Both the position numbers and the translations under genes were made by a program. The notes under the pieces were generated by a model that saw only the letters and a list, made by a program, of their open reading frames with translations, was not told the DNA's origin and ran no database searches. From the NCBI GenBank assembly GCA_037576215.1, contig JBANDB010000021.1, positions 186,001-250,000 of the forward strand: a stretch of DNA of 64,000 nt. The letters are read 5' to 3'. Origin of the DNA: Armillaria gallica (lineage: Eukaryota > Basidiomycota > Agaricomycetes > Agaricales > Physalacriaceae). Below are positions 35,121 through 47,360 of the stretch, piece by piece; within the stretch, counting starts at the first letter, position 1, and each line of letters starts with the position of its first letter.

Positions 35121-35980
35121 TAAATGTATCATCCATCGAATTCGAAGACGATGGACAGAGCCGTAGAGAAGTGCGAAACTATTGTGCGGATGACACAATG
35201 CGGCAGCATACTCAAAGATGTACTCACCAAGTTCCTCTGAGATCTTGACCAGGTAACGCGACAAGCCGCGTGTACCTCTCGTTGTTCCACCATAAGCATC
35301 CCGAATTGTCATCCTGTCGCTCGCTCGACCTCGGGTTTGCGAAAGGGAGAAATCTTGAGGTATCGATGGAGGCTAAGAGTTTTTCTCCATTGGACAGGGA
35401 GACGACGCGACGAGTTGTGTCTCTTCAATGATTTGGGTCTTCGTAAAAGCAGCAGCTGCCGGCAGTGAGTCGATGGAACTTGAAGGAAACGACCGAGGAA
35501 TTTTTGGGCGTTGCACAAATCATGTGATTTCATACGTCATAGGCCCAGACTTGGTTTCAGACGCGTCTCCCTTGTCCCATCTCACAGCTAGATATTGCCT
35601 TTTCTTAGCACACTCCTCGTCTCGTATCGCTCTAACAATCATCGATGTCATCAGCCGTGCACGTACTCGTTTATCTCCACATTTCTACGGCCATCTCTCG
35701 CTGATAGGCTCACTCTGTACACTCATCAATCAAAACCATGTCGACATTTGACTTGATTTCTTCAAGTGAGTCTGTTTTTTTTAGACTTGAGCGGCAACTT
35801 ATATTTTTGCTTAGTACTATACCTGCTCCAAATCCTACGAAGCTGAAAGCTGCCGACACCTTGGATAAAGTGCTCATTCGATAATGATGGTTGTGTATTC
35901 AAGGCGACGCCAAAGAGCAAAGGAGGGCTTACTGGTGGAACGGCCATGACTAGGACTGCTCATCAAGCTCGGGCGGCAGC
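35121..35980. other. Intergenic, nothing firm
   Basis: Short frames only. A minus-strand frame at 35061-35312 overlaps the end of the decayed repeat gene and may be part of it. Confidence 0.3.
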
Positions 35981-36172
35981 ATGAATCGTGACGGCGCCAC
36001 AAATCACATCCCACTACACTTTGCTTGTGCTTTTGCTTCTTCGTCTCATGCTTCTACCTCGACGAAGACGAGGCATATCTTTTCTCCCGATGATTCTACG
36101 CTCAGGTGCATGTGTGAGCTGCCACATGATGAGGGGTCCGGGCTCAGCATTGGCTGCAAAGACTGCTTAGGT
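35981..36172 (+). pseudogene. Possible PHD-finger exon fragment
   Basis: An ATG-started exon of 64 codons ending at a GTGAGC donor (36173). It finishes with the pattern L-R-C-M-C-x(12)-G-C-K-D-C, the spacing of the first four cysteines of a PHD zinc finger. I found no later exon carrying the rest of the finger, and the following kilobase looks non-coding. It is probably a fragment; chance resemblance is possible. Confidence 0.35.
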
Positions 36173-36990
36173 GAGCGGTACCCGCATTTTCCCGCCGCGC
36201 GCACTCAAATAGCGTGTAAAAAATCACCTATGCGCAAGTTATATTTTTCCGTTCGCAAGTTTGTCTTTACTTTCCAAGTTCGCTGGAATACTCTGGTAAG
36301 TTAAGGCTTTATTTACACAAGTTCTCTATTGCCGATAGTCTGCGAAGGCAGTGATATTTGAACATGGCACTATATGGCACTTAAACCGTTCCGCCCGCCA
36401 TATTACGAGGCCTTTATCTATCATGATTTTTCTTTGGTCTCACAGCAACTCACCGAGCTCAATCTTCCCGGGCTCGCAGTACGCGCATTTGGATCCAGAG
36501 CTGATGTCTGGACCATGTCGAAATGTATGCCAATTCTCAAAGGGCACAAATTGTTATTTCGAAGTATCGAGGATAGCCGGCCTGACAGCTACTGAGTAAC
36601 TTCAAATCTGGAGATCAGATTTCAAACATTGAAGGGCAATAAATCTGAATTCATTGCGTGAAATGGTGCTATACAATTGATGAAACAGATCAATTGGAAG
36701 CTGAAGGAATGCGGGCCACCACGGCAATTGTGGAAATACCGACTACTGAAAAAACCCGGTACTTGGAAGAAATAGAAGCTTAAGGCACCAACCTCCGAAT
36801 TGATGTCGGCCCACTCAACCATCTCGTCCCGCTCCGAACTCGCTGCGGCTCTCCAGACATCAATGGTGGAAACTGGCGCTGATGAACTAATATAAAAAGT
36901 GACCTAACTTGCAGGGAGATGCAAACATGCGTACTTAAAGGTAACTCGTGACCGGAAAAAGGACAACTTGGACCGGCCCGAGTTTGTACA

Positions 36991-37350
36991 CGCTATTACG
37001 CCCAAACCACGGTCCGCAGGGTTTAAAATAGCGCACATGGGCGGGCGGCACCACAAATTGGAAATTTCCAAATTGCACTGGTACGGTGCATTAATTGTGC
37101 GTTAATAGTCAGGTATCCCAACATCTCCTTACCGCAGCGGGGCCTGGGGGCTGGCCCGGATAACTTAAGTTATTCTTAACTTGCGAGAGGATGCAAGGAA
37201 ACTTTTTAACTTGCGTACCAGTCATCAGTGATCACTAACTTGCGTTCAGAAAAGGGCCGCCTGCATCTACCTGAAATTTTGGACGCTATTACGCCCATAC
37301 TATTACGCCCATAATTAAAATAGCGCACATGGGCGGGCCGCACCACAAAA
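36991..37350. repeat. Pair of short inverted-repeat modules upstream of the P450
   Basis: 36991-37062 and 37284-37350 are related. Each has CGCTATTACGCCC, a spacer, AAAATAGCGCACATGGGCGG and a CACCACAAA end, so CGCTATT and AATAGCG can pair. Between and around them lie several TAACTTGC words (about 36907, 37177, 37208 and 37241). They sit 180-540 bp upstream of the P450 start and could be decayed MITE ends or promoter elements. Confidence 0.5.
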
Positions 37351-37530
37351 ATGCAGCAAGATTAAGGAACGAGTACATACCAACACCACCTGTCATAATG
37401 TTAGATAAACTGTAAAACCTCTTATAGACCACCAAATCAGGTGTGAGAAAATAAAACGTATAAGAGGGACACGGCATCCACAGGATGAGTTTATCAACCC
37501 CCCTTCTCTCAAATCCTTCAATAAACCGTC

Positions 37531-39667
37531 ATGACTCGGATACTCTCAGAGGAGGTGTCGCCATTATGGTTTTTGACCGCAATCGTAGTCGTCGCCTACA
37601 CCACGGTTCGCTACCTTCGCAGCCCTTGGCGTAACCTCCCCCCGGGACCGAGAGGCCTTCCTCTCATCGGAAACCTTTTGGAGCTTCGTGGCAAGCAATG
37701 GCTCACCTTTACTGAGCTAGGGAGAAAATATGGTCTGTTCTTTCGAGCTGCGTAGGATGTAGATTAGCTGACTTAGCTCTAGGCGATCTCATGTACTTCA
37801 ATGTCGCTGGGCAGCCGCTCGTGGTCCTCAACTCCCTGAAGGTGGCGGCTGACCTGCTTGACCGTCGGGCTGGAAAGTCCTCCGACCGCCCACGCAACAT
37901 TGTCGCGTCCGACATTTTGACTGGAGGAAACGTGATCGCATTCACCCACTACGGAGATGTGTAAGGTCCTTCCACTCCGTATTCAGTTCCTCCATCTGAC
38001 ATTTAAAACTTAGCTGGCGTCGGATGCGCAAGGCCGCTCACGAAGGTCTCAACAAGGCTGTCGTATATAAATATCATTCTATTCAGACTGCGGAAGCCGT
38101 TCTTCTTACGGCTGGCGTGCTCGCGGATCCCGAAAAATGGGAGTCACATCTTCGTCGCACCGCTGCATCTGCCATCATGTCCGTGGTATACGATACGCCT
38201 CCAACTTCAGAACAAGATCCATCGATCAAGAATGTTAACGACTTTGTGGCACGAGTAACTCGCGCTGCTATGCCCGGCGCCCACTTCGTAAGTTTCCGAT
38301 CTCTACGGGTTTGCCTTCCCGTCAATCACACCTGTGGTTCCAAAGGTGGAATTCTTTCCTTGGATGCAGTACATCCCCAGCAAGTGAGTTTGATGAGGTC
38401 CTGCCTAAGCGTGCGTTGACGACTTCCTCATTAGGTACGCAAAGTGGAAGCGTGAGGCAGAAGAATCATACGCTAAAGATTCTGCGATGTTCGAGGGGCT
38501 CTTCAACGTTGTCAAGGATCGCGTAGTACGTGCACAGCCATTGAATCCTTGATAGTTGATACTCATGCGTTCCGAAAAGGCTAAGGGTGACGAGCGTCCC
38601 AGTTTCGCGAGTACTCTGATTCAGGACGCGGGAAGACACAATTTAACTGAGAAAGAAAATTCGTGGCTCGCCGCGACCATGTAGTACGTCTTCTTCGCCT
38701 TCCAAATTTCTTTCTCTAAAGCTTCAACAGCGCTGGGGGTTCTGACACCTCTTCAGGTGCTATGTCCTGGTGGACTCTTGCAATGATTGTCTACCCCGAA
38801 ACACAGAAACGAGCACAAGCAGAACTCGATGCTGTCGTTGGTCGTGATCGTTTGCCGTCTTTCGCCGACAATGAACATTTGCCATACATTCGTGCAATGG
38901 TCAAGGAGGTCCTCAGGTGGTGCATGATTGTAAGTCCGCTCTCTCCGTGGTGTCGTACAACGCAGACCAATTGACGCCGTTGTTACAGGCCCCACTCGGT
39001 ACGTATGACTCTCGAGGCAGACATACCTGATTATGACAGTCGGTCTCTAGGGATTCCTCACCGATCGACAGAAGACGATGTATATAACGGATACTTCATC
39101 CCTGTAAGTGTGAATTACGCTCGGTGCAGTACGGCGCTCATCCACCATAGGCCGGCACCATTCTCATGGCCAACGTCTGGCACCTCAACAGAGATCCAGA
39201 GATCTATGGGCCCGATGCCGAACATTTCAATCCTGCCCGGCACCTCAACAAGGACGGCAAGCTGGACCATGGACCCGCAGACACGAAGGAAGAGAGGTTC
39301 GTTGATATCCAGTCTCCATACATAATAAGCTGAATCTGTGCAGTCACGTCACCTACGGATTTGGGCGACGGATTTGTGTGGGACAGCACATTGCAAACAA
39401 TTCTTTGTTCATTGACATAGCAATGATGCTTTGGGCTATGAACATCGAACGTGCTACCGACGAGAACGGTGTTCCCCTCCCGTTGGATGTTGACGGATGC
39501 GTTGAAGAAGGACTGATCAAGTAAGTCTTGCACTGTTCCGTGTTCGAGTCGTTGTTAATCATCTTCGTTGCAGTCGACCAGTCCCTTTCAAGGCTAAGAT
39601 AACTCCAAGGTTCCGGGAAGCTCAGGCAATAGTAGAACAAGAGCAAGAACTCCTTGGATATCACTGA
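37531..39667 (+). CDS. Cytochrome P450 monooxygenase, 12 exons
   Basis: A membrane-anchored haem monooxygenase with an N-terminal hydrophobic anchor (residues about 11-30) and a proline-rich hinge ([13 protein letters not shown]). The model keeps phase through 12 exons: 37531-37732, 37783-37960, 38014-38287, 38346-38383, 38435-38525, 38580-38683, 38731-38929, 38989-38998, 39051-39103, 39151-39296, 39344-39520, 39574-39667. The product is 521 residues. Motifs: I-helix AGGSDTSS, K-helix KEVLR, haem loop FGRRICVG. Exon 8 is only 10 nt but is needed for [10 protein letters not shown]. No disruption was seen. The family resembles the mushroom P450s often found beside sesquiterpene synthases, so a sesquiterpene hydroxylase is likely; the substrate is inference. 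Confidence 0.93.
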
Positions 39668-41419
39668 GGACTGTTGGAAATCGGGTTTCTTTCTCACTTC
39701 ACAATGTAGAGTGTACTCCGCTGTAGAACAGTCCATCATTTAATCGGAATAATGTCACTGGTCTCGATTGCCTACGTACAGGAGTCCCCATCCTGTATAA
39801 TCGCTTATACGCTGCTACCTGAGCGGAACATTGGTGTAAATCTGACGTAAGTAAGTGAGCTTGATCTGATGCGCTAATGTCCCGAATCCAAATTGAAAAT
39901 GGCTTACCTTGGCACATATCCTAGCTTTTGCTTCTGTAGATAACTCCGCACCGAGTATTGTTTGTTGAGAACGCCTTCCATGCTTGGAGGTACTCTGTGA
40001 CAGAACTGAACAAATAGTCTCGATCGCTTCCCCCCGCAACTTGACGGCAATCATGATGTATACATCAATGGCCATCAGGTTACGTCGTCACTAGCCTGAG
40101 TTGACACAAAACTCATTATATTTCATGACTTACTCACAGATAAACGAAACTCTCCCAAATGAGGAGTGTAGCAAACTCAGGCTATTCGACGCGTAAGCTT
40201 TGTACGTCAACAACGTTGACAGTTTGAAGTTCGAACGGTGATGGTGGGAGAAAAAGCGCAACGCTGGACCCAGAGCCGTCGGAACCCGGCCGGGATGCGC
40301 CGCGGCTCGGAGCGGTTCACTACTTTCGCCTGAGCCGCTCAAAGCCGAGTCGCAGCTGGGCTTTGAGCCGAATAATGCCGGAAAATCTCTACAGTGACCT
40401 TGATGCGGAGCTTGACCTACTAACTTTCCATTACTTGCATTTCGTCCAGATTTCGTCCGCCTCAACGTGTCAGTCAGTTACTCACAAGAGCTGGAATTTA
40501 CGAACGGGCGTTGGACTACATAAATCCTGATAGAAAACGTCCGGACTATTCGAATGTTGGTCCACCGGCCGCGACATGATAAACAATTTTGTCGAGGACC
40601 TCGGAGTAACCAGACGCCGCATACAACTCCTCGTGGATACCTACATTGTTTCTTGCAGCATGTCGCGAATACCGGTTTGCCAAGGCCAAGAAGATACAAA
40701 TAGAAGATGATAGAGTGATGTCGATTGGGCCAGGGGTATGGGTGAACATTCAACACGACTGCGCTTGTCTGAGCTCCGCGGCCTGATTAGAGGAAGTGAG
40801 ATGTTGAATGCTAACCTCGTTCACAGTTGTACAAGCCGATCCATAGACGCCGCTCGTTGTGACATTTACCTACCCATATTTCGCAGAGATCTATTGTTCG
40901 GTATGGAAAGAGCGAAATGCTGCAGAACCAGGAAGCTCCAATGGTAGTCCCCGTTCGGTGATACTGACGAACCATGTAGTACACACGAAGGCCAGAATTG
41001 AGGCCGAAGTGATGTAGGCCGCGGAAGGTGAGTCTGATGTTCCCAATGATGATAGGTATAGCATTAAACAGCAAAGTGACGTATATAAAGATCTGTGTAG
41101 GCGTCAGACAAGAGAAAGAAGAGGAACTTCCAGAACACACGGGTTAAATCACTACAATCCCTTCGGAATAGCAGACTAGAGGAGATCAGCAAGACGCTCT
41201 ACGGAGGAAACATATGAGACTCACGCCTTTTCGGGACTTCCTAGTTCCAACCATTAGTCTTGGGCGAAGGTGCTCGGACCAGATGACAAAAGGCGGTCGG
41301 TTGAAAATGCCGTCGAGGGAGACCGGCGCGCATGCCAGCGGTGGGTTCCTTGTTCTCTTGGTGAAGGCGATTTATCGTCGCTGCCGCTGTTGGAAAGATG
41401 AGATTCCGAATACATGACA
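39668..41419. other. Intergenic, possible decayed membrane-protein pieces
   Basis: No gene model holds. Minus-strand frames at about 40080-39815 and 41140-40480 include hydrophobic stretches that could come from a decayed membrane protein. Exon boundaries could not be found. A G/C-rich segment at 40290-40375 contains GGCTTTGAGCGG-type inverted words. Confidence 0.25.
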
Positions 41420-41830
41420 ACGGTAGTGCTGCTTACTGGTCTTGCCCGCTAGGATAGAGACATGGCTCTGCGTCGTCTTGCTTTTGCGTGATGGCTCGAC
41501 TTCTGTTTCTCGCTTCTGGTACCAGCTTGTGAACGCGCGACGGACGGCAAGGTTCATCTGTGAAGCGGATATCATCACAGAAAAGCTGGTAGGTAGGTAG
41601 TTTATGGGTAACGACGGTGGTGGTAGGTGAAGGAAAGGTGACTGCCCTGTTGGATTTGGACAAAGTCGCACTACCATTTTTGGACAGGGCGTTGACTCCT
41701 TTTTAGTGGGTGCGTTCTGAGACTAAAGTTAAAGAATTGAATACTTTCAACACAATTCAGTGTAGTCGAATTTCGTCATATTAGCCCAAAAGTGAACTGT
41801 TGAGCGAGCGCGAGACACCGGCGATTCAGG
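41420..41830 (-). repeat. Degenerate dispersed repeat, copy 2 of 3
   Basis: Related to 1-290 and 62285-62500. It shares the HK...DEP...H pattern on the minus strand and the downstream A/T-rich stretch with GAATTTCGTC and AAAGTGAACT (41770-41800), which matches 62700-62730. Confidence 0.4.
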
Positions 41831-42269
41831 GTGGTGGCAGATCACTCAAGTTCAGCTGTCTCTCCGGTATCGGTCCACGTTGATCGACTAGTGCTTGGTT
41901 AGCAGTATTCTGAATATCTGTTCAAATTCCTCGTCGCGTCGAGAGCATTGTTAGTGGAAAATGCAGTACCTAGAGAGTAAACCAGCAACGTGATGGCATG
42001 AAGCAGAAAATGCAATCAATTTCAAGATCTATCTTCCTGCTCTCATGCCCATGATTATTGTCATTGTCTTCTTCAAAGCGGGTCTGGCGGTTGCATGAAG
42101 ATATTGAAGAGCCTCAGGAATAGCAGTGCGTACTCAACCATACCTGTTTTCAGCAGGGCTTGACGCTGCCTTCCGGCCATTTCTTATCTAGGACCTTGCG
42201 GCTGGTTTATTATCTCGAGTAAGCCTTCGTTATTCCTCCAACTTCAAGAGCCCACGTCACTACTAAGTC

Positions 42270-42430
42270 CTTTACCAGGATGATAAAATAGTCCTGAATG
42301 ACTATATATGTTTATGGGTCCCTATAGGTCCAAAGGTATCCATGGAAGCAAATGCGATCATCTCTTCCTTCGATCGGCGATCGCGCAAGAAAACAATTTG
42401 CGAGTATCGATGGGATACCAAGATGGTGCC
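42270..42430 (+). repeat. Dispersed duplicated block, copy 1
   Basis: It matches the reverse complement of about 62030-61870: GATGAT or GATAAAATAGTC, then TATGTTTATGG, TATAGGTCC and CCATGGAAGCAAA-like words. A frame from 42308 starts MFMGPYRSKGIHGSK here and MFMDDYRSDSIHGSK in the other copy. Downstream the frames no longer agree, so coding is doubtful. Confidence 0.5.
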
Positions 42431-42958
42431 TGGGTATGGTTCCTATTCCTGATCCCACTCATAATTCTAAGCCTCGTTTTCTCTGCAGGCCTGAAGGACG
42501 ACAAGCGATCAAACGAGTATCGACAAGCATTGTGCAATTCAAAGCCAATATATCAATTGGCGCCTTCCATTCTGACTGATGCAGATGTACAGAGTCAACG
42601 ATGGCGAAAAGGAATGCTGTATGTCTTCAGTGTCAGACTCGCCATTTTCGTGAAAGCCAACGATTGCCTCTGTTCGAAAGTCCTTCTATGTGATCAGACA
42701 ATCCGATTCACGGTGCCCTGAGTTTGAAACTCCAGGATTTAATTCCGCGGTGGCTTCCTGGGTGTATAAATCCCCTTGATATCCTATAAAGTCCATCGTA
42801 TATGACAGCCGAATTATAGCTTCGAACAAAATACTGTTAAGCTACGTATGCATACAACTACTATAAGTCCATGAAATCTTAAAGAAGACCATGCGGATAC
42901 TCGAAAGAAATGTACAAAGAACAGGTCCTCCAGCCTACTCTCCCCCTTCAATCATTCT
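42431..42958. other. Intergenic
   Basis: One plus-strand frame with a hydrophobic stretch (about 42430-42490) continues from the repeat block; otherwise nothing is recognised. It includes the 3' flank of the minus-strand secreted-protein gene. Confidence 0.3.
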
Positions 42959-43611
42959 TCAAACCGAGAAATAATAGCTCCTGTAACCCCCGTCGGAACA
43001 AGGAGCCAAGTCATACTGACCGCCAAGTCCGGTATGCCTGACACATAGCCCGTTGGCGCTGGGAGAGGCAGGAGAGATACTGCAGCCCGAAGCAACAACA
43101 CCGGTCTGGCCCTTCGTAGGACACGACGCACATTCAATTTCCCATTTCTGGTTCCTGTAGTGTATTGAGTGAGTCAGCTATGGAATATATAAGGAAGACG
43201 AGACAAGAACGTACACATTGCTACCTGACCAGTCAATGTTGTTCATGACCAGCACCTCACCATCGAGTTCGACGTCAAAGAGGAGGTTATCCACGTTCCT
43301 GTCAAGTTCTCATAAGAAATGTATTCCAGTGCAAAAGGTAAAGAAGGCGCGTACTTGAAGGTGTAGGTTGGGGGATCGTAATCGCCGTTCTGCTGGACGT
43401 ACCACCTCGAAGGTGAAACGCTGGCAACGACGGGTGAGCCGACAGCAGGGTTGGATGACCACGAGAATCTGCCATAAGGTTTGCCGGTATTTTCGGACAC
43501 AGTGAGAATAGCAAAGTCCTCAAAAACGGGATGACAAGTGCCCCGAGGGACCAAAGGAGACGCGGTAGCGGCAGTGAATAGTAGAGCGGAGAGAATTATC
43601 GAAGAAAACAT
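42959..43611 (-). CDS. Small secreted protein, paralogue C
   Basis: A three-exon gene (43611-43355, 43298-43215, 43154-42959) encoding 178 residues. It starts with a signal peptide (MFSSIILSALLFTAATA). I chose this ATG over the one at 43653 because the two paralogues start at the equivalent position. The mature protein shares with paralogues A and B the patterns NPAVG.P, .QQNGD, D(N/I)DWSG, NQKW, C..C, GVVAS and a C-terminal FSV. The central exon is exactly 84 nt in all three genes. No known domain was recognised. Likely extracellular or cell-wall associated. Confidence 0.85.
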
Positions 43612-43639
43612 TGGGTTGAAAAATAGGAGATGAAAATGA

Positions 43640-43905
43640 TCAGTTTTCAACAAGACGGAGATCAGAACGCTTCAAGTAGAAGGTGAGGTACGAAAGCGAA
43701 GATATGATAGATTTTATACTAGCTGGCAAGATCTTGGCACTCTGAGGTGAGTGATCAATAACCTGAGGCTGGACTAGATCGACGAGGGTCACGAGAAAGG
43801 TAATGATGGACTCTAGGAGCGATTGTATGAGAGATGCCAAGTGAGAGCGATCCCAAGGGTAAGTAAGACCGCTGACGGCAGTCATCCGCCGATCAGCGCG
43901 ACTGA
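43640..43905 (-). promoter_or_regulatory. Promoter of paralogue C, shared with A and B
   Basis: The 260 bp upstream matches the promoters of paralogues A and B in reverse orientation (shared words include GCTCTCAC, CGATCTAGTCCAGCCTCA and AGAGTGCCAAGAT). The TATA box is at 43711-43719 (TATAAAATC on the minus strand), about 100 bp before the ATG. Confidence 0.7.
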
Positions 43906-44099
43906 TACACAACGCTAGCAAGCGTTATTAGGTCATGCTCATTAAAATGTAGATTCTGCTCTTTGAAGGCGCGGATCAAAGGATCCCTCGAGATCGTGTA
44001 GTTTGTGGCAAGTAACTGGCACACAAGTCTCGGAGAGGTATAAAGGTAAAAGGAGACGAACAGGTTTCAGAAGGATATAGGACGTCGACAGCCGCGGTA

Positions 44100-44900
44100 A
44101 ATCTAGGAATATCACCGGAATGAACTCATCAATCCGTATGTACACGTAGCCGAAGTCGGTCTCGAATCGTTCGATGTGGACAGGTCTGTCCCGTCGTTCC
44201 TGAGTTGTATAGACATAGCACCAGACTTCTTCGGTGACTCGATACCGCCTGAGAAAGGATCATAGGTACTGACCAATGCATTCCAGATAATAGAAGGAAC
44301 TGTCAGAGTCATACGAAAACATCGTCAAGCCAAGCGAACCAGGCCGTACTCATTACAACCAGTTTTATGAGAATCATTGAAGGGGATAAGGCGTAAGAGT
44401 CGGTCGGGGTAACAGGCATGCGCACCACGACAACGGATGGAGCTTGGGCTTTTAGGCGGCCATGTCCACGGAATTGGGATTAGGGTACGTAGAGTCTGCG
44501 AAAACGAGACGATGAGCATCACGCATGTCAGGGAATAACGATAAAAGTCTCAGAGAAATAGAAAAGATATCGTCAAGCCCAGCAAGCCGGGTCAGGCTCA
44601 TTAAATCAGATTTTGTTTTGGAATCACTGGAGGGAAAAAATGGATTTGAATACACACCACAGACAGACCATCCGAACTCCACAAGTCTTGGCTGATTCTT
44701 CTTTGCAAAAATTGCCATGGAAAACAGGCGGTTGTCTCTAAGCATGGTGTACGAAGGGCAGGGTGTGGTAGACAGAGAGAAGAGGAGTACGGCCGACTTG
44801 CAGCCGACCGAAATTTTCTGCCTCCGAAATGCCTCCGAAAAGGCGCTAGCTGCCGGCCGGCAGTCCAACTTGGCGGCCGTCACCAATTCCGCTCTCTTCC
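44100..44900 (-). repeat. Degenerate tandem repeat of about 240 bp
   Basis: Segments around 44290-44400 and 44535-44640 resemble each other (CATCGTCAAGCC..GC, then CAGGC..TACTCATT or similar, then AATCA.TG). Minus-strand frames give related peptides, RLAWLDDVF and RLAGLDDIF. It could be a duplicated exon or a non-coding repeat. No family was recognised. Confidence 0.35.
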
Positions 44901-46125
44901 GCTCAGTTAAAGAACGACAAGAAGATCTACCTGTGAAACCAGCCCTTCAGAATCGAGTAGGAAATTCTGAGTCCATACGGTGGATGACAAGCAATGGGAG
45001 CCCCCGAGGCTGAAGCGGAGTTTGATCTACTTCGCTTATCGCCGCGAATGACGTCCAGCGAAATGGACGCGAACCCGAATCGTCCCGGTCGACAATTGCA
45101 TCCTTCCCCACGTTACGTCGTTTGACTATGACCACAAAGGTAAATTAGGAGCGATTAAAAGAGATACTGTGTCGTGACCTCCTCACGTGTGGGAACGACT
45201 TTTTGGCTATTTTGTATTTCCCTGAAAACGGCCTGATTCGCTCGGTTGACGATGCTTTTCATATACCACCCTAGGATCGTCGATCCCTTCTATGATCTGG
45301 AATGCAATGGTCATCGCTTATGATTCTTTTCTCAGGCGGTCGAAACACTGACAGACTCGGAGTCTAGTACTACATCTAATTTCCGTACACTTCGGAGTCC
45401 AGGAGCAAACGCGTTGAAAGATTCGAGGCCAATGCATCTTCTGCGTACGTCATCTAAGTGTACATGCCGGATCCTAAGCTCATTCCGATGAATCCTAGGT
45501 CTACCGAGACTGACGACATCCTAAGTTCTTATGGAAGTTGTTCATCTCTTGTTGCTTCCGTCCGACTTCCATGCTCATGGTCTGCTTCAGCTGCTCTCTT
45601 GGCAGGCGGCAAACTTGAGCCGATCAAAATGCGAGGGAAATAGTTGGAATGGCGATGAAATTTTGACTTGGGCTTTCAATCACAACAAAATCCGTCAACG
45701 ACTTTCCCATTCCGGGGAATCTTGACGCATTTTCTGCGATTATAAGCCTGGTCAAAATCCCCTATGATATCTACCCATTTTCGCTGATGGGGAAATAAAC
45801 CAGAGCCATGCTCTCCGTCTTGGAAGAGGTAAATAACCGGATACTTCATTAACGTTCTTCCAGACCCGAAAAGGCTACTTCCTAAGACTGTCAGACTATG
45901 CCTTTTCGACTCGGAATAACCTTCATCACAATGTTCCCTTTGATCCTGAAGAACCGCGCTCTCCCAGTAATTCAAAAAAAAAGCACTGATTTTAATGGAT
46001 ACGACCTCATAGTGCTTGCTAAGCTTGACTACGACTTTTCGTTACCGAATTTGGTCTTAGATACTTCGCTGTGGAATGCTTTGGAAGAGTGCGGCCGTAA
46101 GGAACCCGGATAATTCAGGGGAAGA

Positions 46126-46430
46126 TTGACTAGAACGGTGTCTTCGATGAGTATCAACCGTGCTCAGCGGCGGATGCCTCCCGCTACTGACGGTCTTACT
46201 TACCCTCGGAGTGCTCTCACGCGCCATCACATACAGTCGATCCTAGACTACATCATTACCTCTCTCGCGGCCCTCGCCGATCTAGTCCAGCCTCACCACC
46301 AAGAGTGCCAAGATATTTTCAACTGGTCACGAAACCACTATAAAAGCTATCGCCTCTTCGCTTTCATACCTTACAGTTTTTTAATCATCGTCTTCTTGAA
46401 AACTGATCGTTTCTTCGAACGTCATTCCCA
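46126..46430 (+). promoter_or_regulatory. Promoter of secreted-protein paralogue A
   Basis: Nearly identical to 50934-51239 and recognisably related to the promoter of paralogue C. TATAAAAG at 46339-46346 lies 92 bp before the ATG. Confidence 0.8.
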
Positions 46431-47068
46431 ATGTATTCTTCGACAATCCTCTTCTTCTCTGCGCTCATCTTCGCAGCCGCACCCTTAGCGGTCCGCGGCT
46501 GGTGCACCCCAAACTTTGAGGGTGCTGCTCTCACTGTGGTCTGGAATAACACACTCTCGTGGTCAGCGAACCCTGCCGTTGGCGAACCCATCATTGCTAG
46601 TACTTTACCCTCCAAGTTCTTCTTCCAGCAGAACGGGGATGATCCCGATGTCACCTACACTATAAAGTATGCGTCTTCTCATCTTTCGTCGTAGAGTCTT
46701 TCTGATGAGAATTTCGCAGGACCGCTGATAACGTCAACTTTGCGGCCGAATACGATGGTCAAACATTCTTCATTGACAATGTTGACTGGTCAGGCACAAA
46801 TGAGTATGTTCTGGTCGTGCCGTTTACATATTTTCATGACTGACTGACTGACTCGATATACAGGAATCAGAAATGGAGAGTTATATGCTCGACGTGTGCT
46901 ACGAATATTTCCCAGCAGAAGGGCGTTGTCGCTTCGTACTGCCAAATCACATCCAAGACCGATAGCTTATGCGTCATGGAGGGCGCTGGACCCGGCCCTT
47001 TGACAGTATACTATTGTGTCGACCATGGGGGCCACGGGCAGTATCTGTGGTTTGATTTCTCGGTTTGA
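46431..47068 (+). CDS. Small secreted protein, paralogue A
   Basis: Exons 46431-46666, 46720-46803 and 46864-47068, all in phase, encode 174 residues. The N-terminal signal peptide MYSSTILFFSALIFAAAPLA is followed by a mature domain with scattered cysteines, the motif CSTCATNISQQKGVVAS and a YYC...GGHG..L.FDFSV tail. It lacks recognisable catalytic motifs. The promoter has a clear TATA box. Paralogue B is its recent tandem copy and paralogue C an older, inverted one. Possible roles (effector-like, lectin-like or structural wall protein) are speculation. Confidence 0.88.
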
Positions 47069-47360
47069 ATAATGACCGAAAGGGAGGGCGGGCTGGAAGA
47101 GTTGTTCTTCTGGAGTGGGTTTTTTTTTGGTGATTCTTTTATGATCCCTTGAAGTTCTCCTGGACTATCCTCGACGATTAAAAAAATTCCCTCATGATCA
47201 TAACTTGCACATACCTTACCTTACAATAGCACGTTCCTTTGATGCAATTTAGTCATTGTTCCTGCCGAGGAAGCCTCCGCGGAAGCACATCCGATGTCAG
47301 AACCGAAAGCGGCATTCACCGCTCGTCATTTTCAAATTCAGAATAGCGACTGTATCTGTG

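Larger units (their letters stand above)
45165..47360 (+). repeat. Segmental duplication, copy A
   Basis: It matches 49985-52450 in the same orientation across non-coding sequence, the promoter, secreted-protein paralogue A and part of its 3' flank. The offset is about 4.8 kb at the left and about 5.1 kb at the right because of indels. Its left edge resembles the sequence just after the dehydrogenase gene at 49945, as expected if the unit is [secreted protein + dehydrogenase] in tandem. Confidence 0.85.

Noticed and set aside
40285..40375. G/C-rich block with inverted GAGCCG words as a structured RNA or terminator
   Set aside because: The pairing is short and interrupted, and there is no second copy or gene context to support a function.
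45676..45975. Minus-strand frame with a similar frame in the duplicated copy (50597-50818)
   Set aside because: The likeness is explained by the whole-segment duplication. The two frames diverge by frameshift at one end, no splice structure or domain is seen, and the region is upstream non-coding sequence of the secreted-protein gene.
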